Assembly (NCBI GenBank): GCA_027371625.1
Contig: DAHXMQ010000169.1
Span: 1-6,046 of the forward strand
Direction of reading: 5' to 3'
Source: Candidatus Methanoperedentaceae archaeon
GTDB lineage: Archaea; Halobacteriota; Methanosarcinia; Methanosarcinales; Methanoperedenaceae
Length of the DNA: 6,046 nt
In this document: positions 5,278 through 6,046 of the stretch, piece by piece
Layout: the number at the start of each line of letters is the position of its first letter
Position numbering within the stretch: the stretch's first letter is position 1
Notes under the pieces: model-generated
Told to the model about the DNA's origin: nothing
Seen by the model: the letters and a program-made list of their open reading frames with translations, nothing else
Database searches by the model: none
Program-made: the position numbers and the translations under genes

Positions 5278-5730
5278 TTACTGGGCGCTCATGGGCTGCC
5301 TTGATTGCTGAAGCGAAAGCTGATGTTTCTGCACGGTTTTCTGGATGTTTTGCAGTTCCTGGGCGAGTTTTGCAAGTGTATTGTTCAATTGCTCATGGTA
5401 CTTGGTAAGCTCATCCCTGCGCTTTTCGAGGAATGCCTTTGCCTCATCTGTCTTCTTTTCCACGCTCACGCCAGCGCCTATCCCGACAACTATATTTTCA
5501 GTATCTGCAAGTGTAGCTTTCGTGAAAGAACCGAATCCTATGGGTACAAGTATTTCTTTTCCTGCTGGCTCATTCTTCAGGGCTGCTATTGTCACAAGCG
5601 CAGTTTCCACATCCTTAATGGTGAGCTGTACCATATTGATCTGCTGGGCTATTGCCTCCGCCTGGTACTGGTAAACCTGATGCTTCTCTGATAATTCAGC
5701 AAGCTGCTGCTGCGTCAATACACCGCTCAT
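5278..5730 (-). CDS. pfdA: Prefoldin subunit alpha
   Basis: A subunit of the hexameric (alpha2-beta4) archaeal prefoldin, a cytoplasmic ATP-independent chaperone that passes unfolded proteins to the thermosome. The 150 residues have the expected plan: an N-terminal coiled-coil helix (about 5-53), a beta-hairpin core with the diagnostic [20 protein letters not shown] and [15 protein letters not shown] (59-93), and a C-terminal coiled-coil helix (about 95-143) ending in a Gln-rich tail. The two central hairpins mark it as the alpha type, since beta has one. Its ATG overlaps the rplX stop codon (ATGA, 5727-5730), and GAGG (5738-5741) lies 7 nt upstream, so it is translationally coupled to rplX. 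The LX-prefoldin alpha-FtsY order is a known archaeal arrangement linking synthesis, folding and targeting of new proteins. Confidence 0.96.
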   Translation of the reverse strand: MSGVLTQQQLAELSEKHQVYQYQAEAIAQQINMVQLTIKDVETALVTIAALKNEPAGKEILVPIGFGSFTKATLADTENIVVGIGAGVSVEKKTDEAKAFLEKRRDELTKYHEQLNNTLAKLAQELQNIQKTVQKHQLSLQQSRQPMSAQ

Positions 5731-5906
5731 TCTTTCGCCTCTTCTACGGATTCGATCTTTATTGCGCCTCTTTTCAAGCCGTGTTCGCTTCCGATCAAGG
5801 AATATGCTTTCTCCTGTGCGTTATTCTTATTGTGAGATGGTATATTCTTTGTAAACTTTTCCCACTTTTGTCCGGCTTTAAAGGCTCCTTTTACGATAAA
5901 ATTCAT
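5727..5906 (-). CDS. rplX: 50S ribosomal protein LX (L18a / eL20)
   Basis: A 59-residue protein of the archaeal large ribosomal subunit, here the first gene of the operon. The translation begins [20 protein letters not shown], then [20 protein letters not shown], and ends [19 protein letters not shown]. The V-x-G-x-F/W-x-x-x-x-x-W-x-x-F-T-K start, the NNAxEKAYSxxGSxHGLKR middle and the IxIExVEE tail are those of archaeal LX, and the length is normal for it. The start is decided by GGTGAT (5910-5915), 3 nt before ATG and an excellent archaeal Shine-Dalgarno. The stop overlaps pfdA by four bases. In many archaea L39e, L31e and aIF6 precede LX in one operon; here no aIF6 is found in the 140 nt upstream, so the cluster seems to start at LX. 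Confidence 0.93.
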   Translation of the reverse strand: MNFIVKGAFKAGQKWEKFTKNIPSHNKNNAQEKAYSLIGSEHGLKRGAIKIESVEEAKE

Positions 5907-5945
5907 CTTATCACCTGAATGAGGGTTTGAGTTGTACTCAATCGG

Positions 5946-5953
5946 ATATATAT
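5946..5953 (-). promoter_or_regulatory. TATA box of the rplX-pfdA-ftsY operon
   Basis: On the minus strand ATATATATC lies about 44 nt before the rplX ATG. A start about 25 nt downstream would fall near 5925 and leave a leader of about 20 nt containing the strong GGTGAT site. Spacing and composition fit an archaeal housekeeping promoter and support transcription of the operon from this point. Confidence 0.6.
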
Positions 5954-5959
5954 CTACTG

Positions 5960-6046
5960 GCAGTTACATTATTTTCATAGTACAGTCAAGTTTTTTGATT
6001 GAATTCTTGTAAAGAGCTAATAACCTACCCAGTCAGCTTTGGTTTT
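5960..6046. other. Upstream edge, no supportable gene
   Basis: No gene is recognised. On the minus strand a nine-codon open stretch from the edge (KTKADWVGY, stop TAG at 6017-6019) could be the tail of an upstream gene, but it is too short to support. A T6 run at 5991-5996 (+) is the only other feature. Confidence 0.3.

Noticed and set aside
4521..5691. Several plus-strand frames opposite ftsY and pfdA
   Set aside because: They mirror two firmly identified minus-strand genes and carry no independent signals.
6017..6046. Nine-codon minus-strand tail reading KTKADWVGY then stop
   Set aside because: It is too short to tell a real C-terminus from chance and does not match the end of aIF6 that I would expect there.
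1..6046. CRISPR array, tRNA or rRNA gene
   Set aside because: No regularly spaced repeats, cloverleaf or conserved rRNA segments were found on either strand by eye.

Overview
The window looks like archaeal chromosomal DNA, most likely from a methanogen- or ANME-like euryarchaeon (Methanosarcinales or Methanoperedens type). This rests on three observations: a minus-strand operon for ribosomal protein LX (L18a/eL20), prefoldin alpha and the SRP receptor FtsY, which is a characteristic archaeal gene order; archaeal TATA boxes; and GTGAT/GGTGAT Shine-Dalgarno signals. The genus is an inference and is not proven by the sequence.

Layout. At the left (83-1273, +) is an intact flavodiiron protein (FprA type) with complete metal and FMN motifs. 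At the right (4242-5906, -) is the operon rplX-pfdA-ftsY, whose first gene is only 59 codons long. These two conserved units converge. Between their 3' ends lies about 3 kb of accessory DNA (1274-4241). In order it holds: a perfect 20-nt palindrome and one arm of a dispersed repeat; an IS200/IS605-type transposase gene with end hairpins; a gene-free stretch; a membrane-anchored protein of unknown function broken by a two-base insertion; a PIN-domain toxin with a small helical partner immediately downstream; a roughly 400-bp gene-free stretch with interleaved inverted repeats; a 77-codon antitoxin-like ORF; and the second, inverted copy of the dispersed repeat.

Interpretation. The conserved genes serve O2/NO detoxification (FprA) and protein synthesis, folding and targeting (LX, prefoldin, FtsY). 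The interval between them behaves like an insertion-tolerant site that has collected a mobile element, a toxin-antitoxin pair and decaying cargo. It is bounded by a 23-nt inverted repeat (22 of 23 positions identical) lying 27 nt past the fprA stop and 2 nt past the ftsY stop. No rRNA, tRNA or CRISPR array was seen.
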